Assembly (NCBI RefSeq): GCF_014641075.1
Contig: NZ_BMHP01000002.1
Coordinates: forward strand, 186,001-250,000
Source: Paenibacillus nasutitermitis
Lineage (GTDB): Bacteria; Bacillota; Bacilli; Paenibacillales; Paenibacillaceae
Direction: 5' to 3'
Length of the DNA stretch: 64,000 nt
Position numbers and translations under genes: made by a program
Part shown: positions 43,753 to 52,297 of the stretch, piece by piece
Layout of the letters: every line of letters begins with the position of its first letter
How positions within the stretch are numbered: position 1 is the first letter of the stretch
Notes under the pieces: generated by a model
What the model was told of the DNA's origin: nothing
Database searches by the model: none
Seen by the model: the letters and a program-made list of their open reading frames with translations, nothing else

Positions 43753-43875
43753 TTACTTGAGAAGCTCTTCAGGTGTTTCTGGCTGATGAATGAACGCCCA
43801 GCTAGCTGTGCTTACAACCACTACAGCAGCGGAAGCAAGCACTGTTGCCAGTAAAGAGTACAGATTTTTTTTCAT
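43753..43875 (-). CDS. agrD: AgrD-like cyclic lactone autoinducer precursor (40 residues)
   Basis: An amphipathic leader (MKKNLYSLLATVLASAAVVV) is followed by STASWAFIHQPETPEELLK. The C-terminal acidic P-x-x-P-E-E-L-L-K tail is the AgrD recognition region. Aligned with staphylococcal AgrD, Ser25 takes the place of the ring Cys, giving a likely five-residue ring S-W-A-F-I closed as a lactone rather than a thiolactone. A perfect AAGGAGGTGAT site overlaps the agrB stop codon. It is too short for usual gene callers. The peptide ends are inferred. Confidence 0.85.
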   Translation of the reverse strand: MKKNLYSLLATVLASAAVVVVSTASWAFIHQPETPEELLK

Positions 43876-43881
43876 TTGATA

Positions 43882-44397
43882 TCACCTCCTTGTCCGAATC
43901 AAAGTCAGAGCTTGTACAAAAAAAGCAGCTGCAAGCACAGAGTAGCCGACGAAACCGCTTATGACAATCAGTGCCATGGATCCAAGCTTCAGGTAACCGA
44001 AATACTCTTTAGGGATTCTCGTCTGCCGGTCTATCCGTGAAGGCGCAAACACGAGGGCCAGCAGTAAAGCGCCTGCGTTAAGGATCAACGTAACCAGAGA
44101 ACCAAAATCCGCAAAGGTTATCGCGGTGATACCCGCAGTGGATACCAGAATGCACATGATACCAGATTTCAAATGGTATCCGCCGGATATTTGGCGCAAA
44201 GCGGCAAATCCGGCAAGAGCAACTAATGTTTCCAAAGATCTGCCGGTAAACAGCGAAATCAGGAAAGACAGACCTAGGATGAAGACGGTATTCAGAACCA
44301 TAGATAACGAGTATTGAAGCACCGCAATGCTTGCCGGATGGTCAGGCACCTTGGACTTAATGCCGACGGCTAGTTTATGAGACAACGCGTTAATCAA
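43882..44397 (-). CDS. agrB: AgrB-like membrane endopeptidase
   Basis: The 171-residue protein has five to six membrane segments and the AgrB active site ISGGYHLKSGIMCIL, with His75 and Cys82 spaced exactly as His77/Cys84 in staphylococcal AgrB. It removes the C-terminal tail of AgrD and catalyses ring closure at the membrane. The start overlaps the sensor gene stop by four bases, and the stop lies inside the agrD ribosome binding site, so the three are tightly coupled. Confidence 0.92.
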   Translation of the reverse strand: MINALSHKLAVGIKSKVPDHPASIAVLQYSLSMVLNTVFILGLSFLISLFTGRSLETLVALAGFAALRQISGGYHLKSGIMCILVSTAGITAITFADFGSLVTLILNAGALLLALVFAPSRIDRQTRIPKEYFGYLKLGSMALIVISGFVGYSVLAAAFFVQALTLIRTRR

Positions 44398-45020
44398 TTG
44401 TTGTCAGTAGCCTCCTTCCGGATCGCGTAATACAAGAACACCATAAGAGCCAGCAGAAAACCGATCAGGCTTGCAAACACATTCATGAAATACATCATCA
44501 GACCCAGCAATAAAATGAACACGATGATCAGCGTGATGACAAGCAGATGCTCCCAATGGAATCTCAAGTGCTCGAAATCCTTCGTAAACCCGTAGCCTAA
44601 TCTGTATATCGCCCATCCGACAAACATGACCAACGCTCCGGTAGCCAATTGGATGATTCGCCCTTTAACCGGATCGGACTGGACCTGATCCATGGAAAAC
44701 AAGATTTCTATCAAAGCGGCTTGTGTGACAATGAATCCCGCGAATCCAACCACGGTCATTAAAAATGCGCCGATTAGCGGAATCCTGGCAATTGTTTTGA
44801 AAAATAACGCGGTAATCAGCAGATTAATAACAGGAGCCATATAAGACAGTGACGAAATTTCTTCTCGGGTTAAATAATTCTGGAAATTGATCAACTCGAT
44901 AATAACCAGCGAATGACCCAAATATCTCAAAAAATTATAGCGGAACACATATAACGCCAATGCATAGATCGAAATACCTTCAATCGTGGAAAAAAACATA
45001 AACAACAAGAAACCGCCCAT
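44394..45020 (-). CDS. AgrC-like membrane sensor domain without kinase
   Basis: The 208-residue protein is almost entirely membrane: about seven hydrophobic segments, beginning MGGFLLFMFFSTIEGISIYA and ending LLALMVFLYYAIRKEATDNN. The start resembles the sensor part of AgrC-type kinases (FSTIEGISIYALALYVFR). No dimerisation helix, H box or ATPase domain follows; the stop comes directly after the last membrane helix and the next gene overlaps by ATGA, so this is not a simple frameshift. It is first in the operon. It is the probable autoinducer receptor and must signal by contact, not phosphotransfer. Confidence 0.75.
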   Translation of the reverse strand: MGGFLLFMFFSTIEGISIYALALYVFRYNFLRYLGHSLVIIELINFQNYLTREEISSLSYMAPVINLLITALFFKTIARIPLIGAFLMTVVGFAGFIVTQAALIEILFSMDQVQSDPVKGRIIQLATGALVMFVGWAIYRLGYGFTKDFEHLRFHWEHLLVITLIIVFILLLGLMMYFMNVFASLIGFLLALMVFLYYAIRKEATDNN

Positions 45021-45230
45021 TTATTCAACCATCCCCAGAAGAAAATATAATCTGTCTATGTAACCTCGTCCTAGTAAGGGAGGCCTAACTCTATCATGCC
45101 GGATGTTTGCGAAATCGGCAATCACTTCTTTGTATAAGATTCAACAAGAAAGTCTATATTCCTTCGAGCTTATCGGACAAGTCCTATCAAAGTTTTTCAA
45201 AAAAGGCAGGAAGCTAATTCTGTGAATCAC

Positions 45231-45259
45231 AAAAAAAAGAGAAGCTCTCATTTAGCTTC
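45231..45259 (-). terminator. Terminator between glcG-like gene and agr-like operon
   Basis: GAAGCT-aaatgag-AGCTTC, then TCTTTTTTTT on the minus strand. The rest of the 348-bp gap (45021-45368) would hold the agr-like promoter; the best candidate is TTGCCG with a CATGATA-type -10 near 45100, which is weak. Confidence 0.75.
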
Positions 45260-45368
45260 CCAACTTCCAGTTAATGGATGATAACCAATCCTTTTTTTAG
45301 GGGCAAGATCAAAATGAAGAACGATTTCAATAGGCCTGCTTCTCCATTTTCATGAATAGCCGCAGTTA

Positions 45369-45848
45369 TCAGGAAAACTGTGTAATCGACCCAATTCGGG
45401 CTTGAAGACTCCTGGTTGGGGCGGTCCCATGCATGTTGTCAAAGGCTTTAACGACGGCACTTGCCACCTCAACATCCTGTGCGCTTGTACCACCGCTGAC
45501 CCCGATGCCTCCGATGATCCTGCCCTCTTTTGTAAGCGGAATCCCTCCGCCAAGAATAACGATTCTCCCGTTATTTGTTGTATTGATACCAAAAGATGGC
45601 CCGCCGGGTTGGGCTGCTTGCGCCAGGTTTGCGGTCGGCGTTTGCAGCGCGACGCTGGTCCAAGCTTTATTCTGGGAAATATTGATCCCTCCAATCCGCG
45701 CATGATCCATCCGGTAGAAAGCAATGAGATTCCCCCCGTCGTCAACAACAGCGATATCTGCCGCGAGGCCCATCTCTTTCGCTTTCTTCTCTCCCTCCAT
45801 AAGCAGGATTTTTGCCATTTCCAATGTAAGCCGCATTCGCGAATCCAC
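45369..45848 (-). CDS. GlcG/HbpS family heme-binding-type protein
   Basis: The 159-residue protein has LGLAADIAVVDDGGNLIAFY then RMDHARIGGINISQNKAWTS and VILGGGIPLTKEGRIIGGIG followed by VSGG. These are the two conserved blocks of the GlcG/HbpS family. Members bind heme or act as small accessory proteins in glycolate and diol use; the exact role here is unknown. It has its own terminator and is divergent from the CBS-domain gene. Confidence 0.88.
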   Translation of the reverse strand: MDSRMRLTLEMAKILLMEGEKKAKEMGLAADIAVVDDGGNLIAFYRMDHARIGGINISQNKAWTSVALQTPTANLAQAAQPGGPSFGINTTNNGRIVILGGGIPLTKEGRIIGGIGVSGGTSAQDVEVASAVVKAFDNMHGTAPTRSLQARIGSITQFS

Positions 45849-46085
45849 TCCTTAGGTCATATATGACAGTGTATGACCAACTGCCTAATGAAGTGAATAA
45901 GGAAAGAACGACACTTACCCCGTTAACGGCAAATCGACTGCTGCTCATCCCGTCGGATTTACCCCTGCCGTTTCCATATCCACAGTTTTGAACCATTCCC
46001 AGACCTTAAATAATGCGTTTCACCCGCAAAGTATGTTTTAATGGAAGTAGCCCAATATCATTCATCGTAAAGGAGTAGATCACAT

Positions 46086-46490
46086 ATGCAGATATCAACT
46101 TTCTTGTTTCCCAAAGATAAAGTGGCCTTCATCACCTCCTCCATGTCCATGAAAGAAGCGATGGATCACTTGGAGCAGTCTCATTATTCCGCCATTCCTA
46201 TTATTAACGGCGAAGGCAAATATATGGGAACCTTATCGGAAGGCGACCTGCTGTGGAAGCTCAAAAACACCCCCGGTCTGCATTTTGACAACATGCATGA
46301 ATTCCCCATCACAGACATAAAAAAACGCAGTCGCAATGAATGCGTATCGATTAATGCGCAAATGGATGATATGCTGGCTCTGGCGGCCGACCAGAACTTT
46401 GTGCCCGTCGTCAACAACGACCGCGTATTCTTGGGGATTATCCGCCGCAAAGATATCATTGAATACTATACCCGCAATATAACCGATTAA
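46086..46490 (+). CDS. Two-CBS-domain protein
   Basis: The 134-residue protein consists of a CBS pair. The first repeat has MSMKEAMDHLEQSHYSAIPI followed by INGEGKYMGTLSEGDLLWKL. The second has ECVSINAQMDDMLALAADQN then FVPVVNNDRVFLGIIRRKDI. Such small CBS proteins bind adenine nucleotides and act as energy or second-messenger sensors, as in YkuL/DarB of Bacillus, a c-di-AMP binder of similar layout. A direct assignment is not justified by sequence reading alone. AAAGGAG precedes the ATG. Confidence 0.88.
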   Translation: MQISTFLFPKDKVAFITSSMSMKEAMDHLEQSHYSAIPIINGEGKYMGTLSEGDLLWKLKNTPGLHFDNMHEFPITDIKKRSRNECVSINAQMDDMLALAADQNFVPVVNNDRVFLGIIRRKDIIEYYTRNITD

Positions 46491-46832
46491 GTCCACTATT
46501 ACCGTTTGATCGGACGAAGCTGACCGCAGGCTGTCCCGCTTTTATGCTGTTATCAGGGACATGCGTGCGGGCGAGCAGCTTCGCGATTCAAGTACGGGCA
46601 GTTGTTTCCAATCCATTCTCCTCTCCCAGCCTCTCTTGATCTTCTCCCATCCAAGGCTCTACTATGTCATCGATGCGTAATATTTCCCATTATAACGGTC
46701 GGGCATATTTCTTCTATCTTAGGCAAATGCTAGCGGTAAAAGGGATTCGCCCAGGGAATCGCAAGCAAAGCTGGCATCGTGGCGGGAAATGCAGCAGATG
46801 CCACTTTGTCAGAATATAGCAATTACTCTTCC
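46491..46832. other. Gene-free gap between convergent CBS and response-regulator genes
   Basis: No convincing gene or terminator. It contains the 17-mer CAAGCAAAGCTGGCATC (46762-46778), which recurs in another gene-free stretch at 58193-58209. On the minus strand it reads MPALL in both places. It may be a remnant. Confidence 0.4.
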
Positions 46833-48506
46833 TCACACCAAGCGCAACGTTCTATACTCCTGTGGAGTGCAGTTCGTTTCCTTCTTGAACACTTTAGCAA
46901 AATACTGTCCTGACTCGAAGCCGACCGCCCCCGCGATTTCATGCACTTTCAAGCGAGAATTAGCCAGTAGTTCCTTCGCCCGTTTGAGCCGCCGGTCCTT
47001 GATCCAATCGGATACCCCCACACTGGTAGCCTGTTTATAGAGCTTGGACAAATAAGTCGGATGCAAGTAGACATGATCGGCCAGAACATCGAGCGACAGC
47101 GGCTCGGATAAATGCTGTTCGATGTATTGATTGACGTCGGACACAATTTGCCGGATGCGGTCCTTCTGCTCGTTTGTTTTAAGGGAGAACAGCAACTCAT
47201 ACAAACTTGCATAATACGACTCCGCTTCGCTCCAACTGTGAAACAAGGATGCATTCAACAGTGGTTCCGTTCGGACTGTAGCCGAAACTTCCTCGAACAG
47301 CTGCCACCTGTTCAAGTAGGACAGGAACATCGCACTGAACGTATAGTGGATCTCCACCAGAAGCGTTCCTTTCTCCCCTTCCAGGGCGATCGTTCTGACG
47401 GTCGCCGCAATTTCCCGAAACATTCTGGCGAACTCCTCTTTTTGACCGCTCTCCAGCTGCCACTCCAGCTGCTTGATTCTCTTGACCAGGAGCACTCCGC
47501 GATGTACGGCACCTCCGGGAGTAGCGCTTCCTTCCTGCGGAACTTCATTGTCTTTGGGCTCGAACAAAATCACTTCCCGTCCCCGGCCAAGTCCTTGATG
47601 CAAAATGTTCTGCAGCTTCATATACTGCCTGCCTAGTTCCACCCATTCACAAGATGAGCTGCTGATGACGAGGGACAGCTGCACCTGAAGCAGTTGAACG
47701 CAACTCGCCTGGATATCGGGCAGCGTATAATGCAAGAACGTCTCGCATTTGCGCCATTCCTCCGCCCTTGCTGCCGCATCCGGTTGAACTGGCTGAATGA
47801 GCCAGACCAGCTCGGCATGCCGAGTACTCCAGGAAATGACGTTCCATGTCCTCATATACTCGGCAAATATATTCTGAACCGCAAATTGAAATAACGACTT
47901 ATCCGACAAGCTCAGAACATCCTCCCGCCAGGAATCGATCCTGCCTGCTACCAGAAGCACGTTCTCGTCCGCAGCGAGTGGGATGTCCAGTTCCTTCAAG
48001 CGCTTGTTCGTTACATCTCCAGGAACGAGATCCCCTTCCAACAGATCGCTCAAATATTCCTTGCGCAGCAGCGGAACCGCTTCCCGCACTTGACGTTCAG
48101 CCCTCATCATGAATTGTTCCACCTTCAACTCGTCCTGGAGTAGCGTGATTGCTTTGTCAACCGCGTCAAACACGACCTGGTCATCCTCCAGCTTCAAAAT
48201 ATAGTCGATTCCACCCTGCCTAAAGGCCGATTGGATATAGTCGAAATCTTCGTATCCGGTCAAAAAAATGATTTTGCAACGCGGCCACAATTCCAGAATC
48301 CGAACTTGAAGCTCCAGCCCGCTCATGACCGGCATATGAAAGTCAGTCAGGACGATGTCCATTTTAGCCGTACTAACGATTCGCAATGCTTCAACCGCCG
48401 AGTAAGCCCGATACACTTCCATCTCGACGTGGCCCCATTCCAGAAACTGCTCGTACAAGCCGTTGACTATCTTCGGTTCATCGTCGACGATCAATAATTT
48501 GTACAT
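46833..48506 (-). CDS. Response regulator with AraC-type DNA-binding domain (YesN-like)
   Basis: The 557-residue protein begins with a receiver domain (LLIVDDEPKIV; phosphoacceptor Asp55 in VLTDFHMPVMSG; FLTGYEDFDYIQ). A long central region follows, and it ends with two AraC helix-turn-helices (LSLDVLADHVYLHPTYLSKL then YKQATS, and KVHEIAGAVGFESGQYFAKV then FKKETNCTPQEYR). The central 250 residues are a typical linker of Paenibacillus YesN-type regulators. ATG 48506 follows GGGGAGA; 17 upstream in-frame codons overlap the kinase gene end. It is coupled to the kinase and likely controls the upstream transporter operon. Confidence 0.93.
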   Translation of the reverse strand: MYKLLIVDDEPKIVNGLYEQFLEWGHVEMEVYRAYSAVEALRIVSTAKMDIVLTDFHMPVMSGLELQVRILELWPRCKIIFLTGYEDFDYIQSAFRQGGIDYILKLEDDQVVFDAVDKAITLLQDELKVEQFMMRAERQVREAVPLLRKEYLSDLLEGDLVPGDVTNKRLKELDIPLAADENVLLVAGRIDSWREDVLSLSDKSLFQFAVQNIFAEYMRTWNVISWSTRHAELVWLIQPVQPDAAARAEEWRKCETFLHYTLPDIQASCVQLLQVQLSLVISSSSCEWVELGRQYMKLQNILHQGLGRGREVILFEPKDNEVPQEGSATPGGAVHRGVLLVKRIKQLEWQLESGQKEEFARMFREIAATVRTIALEGEKGTLLVEIHYTFSAMFLSYLNRWQLFEEVSATVRTEPLLNASLFHSWSEAESYYASLYELLFSLKTNEQKDRIRQIVSDVNQYIEQHLSEPLSLDVLADHVYLHPTYLSKLYKQATSVGVSDWIKDRRLKRAKELLANSRLKVHEIAGAVGFESGQYFAKVFKKETNCTPQEYRTLRLV

Positions 48507-48528
48507 GGCTATCTCTCCCCAGTTGAAC

Positions 48529-50316
48529 TTAATCCTCCGCTCTCTTTTCCCTGACATTCGGAATGCTGATAACGACTTGATTGCCTCCGCCAGACTTGCG
48601 GCTGAACGTTACGCCTCCCCTATTGCCGAACTCCAGGCGCAGCCTTCTGTGAACGTTGACCAGTCCCGTCGTCTCCACATCCAACCATCCGGTTGCCTGC
48701 AGCTTGAGTTGTAGGTCCTCATATTCCACGTCAGGCATCGGTTCCCCGTTGTCTTCCACAATAATATCGAGACCTTCCTCTTGAGGATCGAACCGGACCT
48801 CCAGCAATCCCCCTTCAAGGGTGTTGCGCATCCCGTGCTGGTAGACGTTCTCAAGGATCGGCTGCAAGATCAGCTTAGGCACCATCGCATCCGCATAAGC
48901 AGGGGGCAGCTCTTCGAACCGAGCCTCGATCCGCTCTTCGAATCGGAAGGTCTGAATGTCTACATATAATCGTGAAAAAGCCGTCTCTTCTTCAAGCCGA
49001 ATGGTTCCTTTGTGCGTTCGAGTAATAAATTTAAAATATTTGCCAAGAAACGACGTGAATTCCGCTATTTTCTCGTTTTCCCCGTTTCGGGCCAGCCGGT
49101 ACAAGATGTAAAAGTTGTTATATAGAAAATGGGGGTTGATCTGCGATTGGAGCTGCCGTAGCTCAGACAAGTTGGCCCTATAGTTCTGTTCGTACACTTC
49201 ATGGATCAGTTCCTGGATCCGGTTGGTTGTCTGATTGTACTGCTGGTACAGGTAGCCGAATTCGTCCGACCGCTTATACACAAGGGCTTCGTTCTTTCCG
49301 TTCTCCATCCCGCGGAAAGCGCGAATTAACCGCAACAGCGGTTGGTGGATCTGCAGAAATATCCAGTAAGAGAACAGGATTATTACAAGCAGGGAGATGA
49401 ACGAGAGGACCCAGAACCAAACGCGATACTGCTTCAAGGAGCCCAACATCTCTGATTCCGGCGTATACATAAGCAGAGAAAAACCCATATCGCGCGAATC
49501 CTCCGCGTACACCCAATACGATTGACCCCCAAACTGCACCGTCTTTACGTGGATGTCTTTCTTTACCGTCTCCTGTGCTGGGGCACTTGGATCTATGTTC
49601 TGCTGCACATAGGTCAGCATCTCCCGCTCCAATTCCGTGTTGCCCTTCTTCCCGGTCAGCACCCACCTTCCATCCCGACCCACAACCATCGTCCCTCCGC
49701 TTTCATCAATCATTAAGCTGTCAAGCATTTCGCCGACTTTTTCAGTAGCGATCTCGGCACTAACCAGAAATGACGGCTCTCTGCCATTAATCAGCGCCAG
49801 ATTCGAGTAGGGGAAGCTGATGTACAAGCGGTTGTTCCAATAGACAAACGGATCGGCAAGCCGTTGGCTGACTCCCTTCAAAGCTTTGTATTCCTCATCC
49901 GGAAGCAAATCGTATGTATTTGCGGACGAAATAAGCCTGTTCACCGAAGGCAAGTAAACACTCGCCGACCGAACATAATTGCTGGAATTGCTAAGACTGA
50001 TCAGCCTGCTGCGGACGTTCAGAACCGCGTTGCGCCAGTCATTATCGCTGTACACCTCGCCTTTGCTACTGAGCATCCTCACGTCCCTGTAATTGACAAA
50101 CTCTTCTTGCGTCCGGGTAATGAGGCTGAAATCGCCCTCCAACTGTCGAATATAAAAGCCAACGCGGGATTTCATGGCATCTTCGATCTTCGCGCGTACG
50201 TTGCTCGCACCATAGTTGTTCATCATCAAGCTGATGACATACACCGGAGTCAAGACGAGGAGGAAGGATACGATGAGTTTCGGATAAATATTCAGCAGCT
50301 TTCCTAGAACTCCCAT
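48529..50316 (-). CDS. Sensor histidine kinase (YesM-like)
   Basis: The 595-residue membrane kinase has TM1 near residues 14-34, an extracytoplasmic sensing domain to about 290, and TM2 (FWVLSFISLLVIILFSYWIF). A HAMP segment follows, then the His_kinase box with His396 in QSQINPHFLYNNFYILYR, and an ATPase domain (PILENVYQHGMRN, VEDNGEPM). The NPHFLYN context marks the LytS/YesM class. It probably senses the sugar or binding-protein state at the membrane and phosphorylates the regulator encoded next. Confidence 0.93.
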   Translation of the reverse strand: MGVLGKLLNIYPKLIVSFLLVLTPVYVISLMMNNYGASNVRAKIEDAMKSRVGFYIRQLEGDFSLITRTQEEFVNYRDVRMLSSKGEVYSDNDWRNAVLNVRSRLISLSNSSNYVRSASVYLPSVNRLISSANTYDLLPDEEYKALKGVSQRLADPFVYWNNRLYISFPYSNLALINGREPSFLVSAEIATEKVGEMLDSLMIDESGGTMVVGRDGRWVLTGKKGNTELEREMLTYVQQNIDPSAPAQETVKKDIHVKTVQFGGQSYWVYAEDSRDMGFSLLMYTPESEMLGSLKQYRVWFWVLSFISLLVIILFSYWIFLQIHQPLLRLIRAFRGMENGKNEALVYKRSDEFGYLYQQYNQTTNRIQELIHEVYEQNYRANLSELRQLQSQINPHFLYNNFYILYRLARNGENEKIAEFTSFLGKYFKFITRTHKGTIRLEEETAFSRLYVDIQTFRFEERIEARFEELPPAYADAMVPKLILQPILENVYQHGMRNTLEGGLLEVRFDPQEEGLDIIVEDNGEPMPDVEYEDLQLKLQATGWLDVETTGLVNVHRRLRLEFGNRGGVTFSRKSGGGNQVVISIPNVREKRAED

Positions 50317-50418
50317 AGAATCCCCTTCCCTTGGTTAACATCCTTCCATGTCTAATGGTTCGACAGAAATCAAAGAATGTCCTGCCCCTGAATCAAGGAC
50401 AGAACATTCCGGAAATGT

Positions 50419-51309
50419 TCATTCTTTCACGCTGCCAAGAACGATGCCTTTCGTAAAATACCGCTGAAGAAACGGATAAATCATCAAAATCGGTAAGGCG
50501 CCGAGAAAAATTTGTGCCGCCCGTACCGTTCTGGCGGATACTTTGTCATACTCCTTGAGCGTATCTCCGGTTCCGCTTAGTGTACTCAAATCGAGATCGA
50601 TCACGATTGTCCGAAGATAGGTCTGCAGCGGATAATGAACAGGCGAATTCATGTAGATCATCCCGTCGAACCAAGCGTTCCAATGACCCACCGTGCTGAA
50701 CAAACCAATGGTCGCAAGGGCCGGCAGCGACAGTGGCAGATAAATCTTGATCAGTGTTGTCATATGCCCCGCTCCGTCCATCATCGCCGCCTCATCCAAC
50801 TCCTTCGGCAAGCCGCGGAAGAAGTTCAAGAGCAGCAGTACATTGAACACCGGTACAGCCCCGGGAAGAACCAGCGCCCAGATCGTATCCAGTATTCCTG
50901 TGGCGCGTACGGTCATAAAAGTAGGAATCAGACCGCCGTGGAACAAAATGGTGAATACGATAATCCATGCATACAGCGTACGCTGTGGAAATACCCGAGC
51001 TTCCTTCGATAGCGGATATGCCATCGTGACCGCCATAAACATGTTGATCGAAACACCAAGCAGTACCCTTTGGACGGAAACGCCGATGGAGCGTACAAAT
51101 TCCGCTTTAGCCAACACAATCCGGTAAGCATCCGTCGTGAAGTCGACTGGCCACAGCTTCACGTCACCCGCTGTCACCGCCAGGTCAGAACTGAAGGAGA
51201 TCGAAAATATGTGAATGATCGGAAATATGCACGAGAATGAAAGAAGCGTAAGAAACAAGTAATTGCAAATAGAAAACAATCTTGAAGACAGCGTAACATC
51301 CTTTATCAA
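50419..51309 (-). CDS. Carbohydrate ABC transporter permease (YtcP-like)
   Basis: The 296-residue permease has the EAA loop ELDEAAMMDGAGHMTTLIKI followed by YLPLSLP and the typical C-terminus FLQRYFTKGIVLGSVKE. The start is TTG at 51309 with GGGAGGA upstream; no ATG is suitably placed. It is the third gene of the operon that begins with the binding protein at 53977. Confidence 0.92.
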   Translation of the reverse strand: MIKDVTLSSRLFSICNYLFLTLLSFSCIFPIIHIFSISFSSDLAVTAGDVKLWPVDFTTDAYRIVLAKAEFVRSIGVSVQRVLLGVSINMFMAVTMAYPLSKEARVFPQRTLYAWIIVFTILFHGGLIPTFMTVRATGILDTIWALVLPGAVPVFNVLLLLNFFRGLPKELDEAAMMDGAGHMTTLIKIYLPLSLPALATIGLFSTVGHWNAWFDGMIYMNSPVHYPLQTYLRTIVIDLDLSTLSGTGDTLKEYDKVSARTVRAAQIFLGALPILMIYPFLQRYFTKGIVLGSVKE

Positions 51310-51363
51310 GTGCCGTCCTCCCCTCCAGCATTACTTCTGAAACGCACATCATAAGCAGTCAAT

Positions 51364-52269
51364 CTAGAAAATACGGTAATTAGCAAGTCGGTACGCCAAA
51401 AAGTAGGAAACCGAGATAAGGATAAAGGACACGACGGATTTGAATAGTCCCACCGCCGTCGCAAGCGAATATTTGGCCTGCTGGATCCCCATCCGATACA
51501 CAAGCGTGTCAATAATATCCCCGGTATCATAGACTGCCGAGTTGTACATGTTGAACACCTGGTCGAATCCTGCATTCAATATTTGCCCCAGGCTCAAGGT
51601 AGCGAGCAGCACGATAATGGGGGTCATCCCGGGCAGCGTGATGTGCCTGATCTGTCTCCACCGGTTCGCTCCGTCGACTACCGCCGCTTCATATAAATTC
51701 GGGTTAATGCTCGTTATGGCAGCCAAATAGACGATGGTGCTGAAACCGAAATCTTTCCATAGATCCGTGCTGACGAGTACATAAGGAAACACCTTAGGCT
51801 CCCCGAGGAAAAACACCGGCTCGAATCCAAGACTTTTAATAAGCGTGTTAACGATCCCGGTCGAGGGCGACAAGATGTCGATGAAGATGCCGCCCAAAAT
51901 GATCCAGGATAGGAAATGCGGTAAATAGATCAACGTCTGAATGCTGCGCTTGACGAAATGAATGCGAATTTCATTAATCAGCAGGGCCACCAGAATAGGA
52001 AAAGCTAGACCGGCGATCACTTTCAGCACCGCAATGTAGACCGTATTCCAAATGACCCTGTAAATATTGGGCAGCGCCATCATGTAGGTAAAATTATCCC
52101 ACCCCACCCACTTCGATCCGAATATACCCATCGCCGGCTTGAAACTCTGGAAAGCCAGCGATATGCCCAGCATAGGGATGAAATGATAGACGGCCAACAA
52201 GATCAACCCGGGCAACAGCATCAGATGCAGAGGCCATCGCGCATACATCGTCTTCGAATTGTTCCGCAT
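51364..52269 (-). CDS. Carbohydrate ABC transporter permease (LplB-like)
   Basis: The 301-residue permease has LMLLPGLILLAVYHFIPMLG at its start, FVKRSIQTLIYLPHFLSWII, and the EAA loop NLYEAAVVDGANRWRQIRHI. These match LplB-type permeases, paired here with the YtcP-like protein encoded downstream. GGGGTGA precedes the ATG. Confidence 0.92.
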   Translation of the reverse strand: MRNNSKTMYARWPLHLMLLPGLILLAVYHFIPMLGISLAFQSFKPAMGIFGSKWVGWDNFTYMMALPNIYRVIWNTVYIAVLKVIAGLAFPILVALLINEIRIHFVKRSIQTLIYLPHFLSWIILGGIFIDILSPSTGIVNTLIKSLGFEPVFFLGEPKVFPYVLVSTDLWKDFGFSTIVYLAAITSINPNLYEAAVVDGANRWRQIRHITLPGMTPIIVLLATLSLGQILNAGFDQVFNMYNSAVYDTGDIIDTLVYRMGIQQAKYSLATAVGLFKSVVSFILISVSYFLAYRLANYRIF

Positions 52270-52297
52270 TCTGAATCACCCCTATCATCAATCACAA

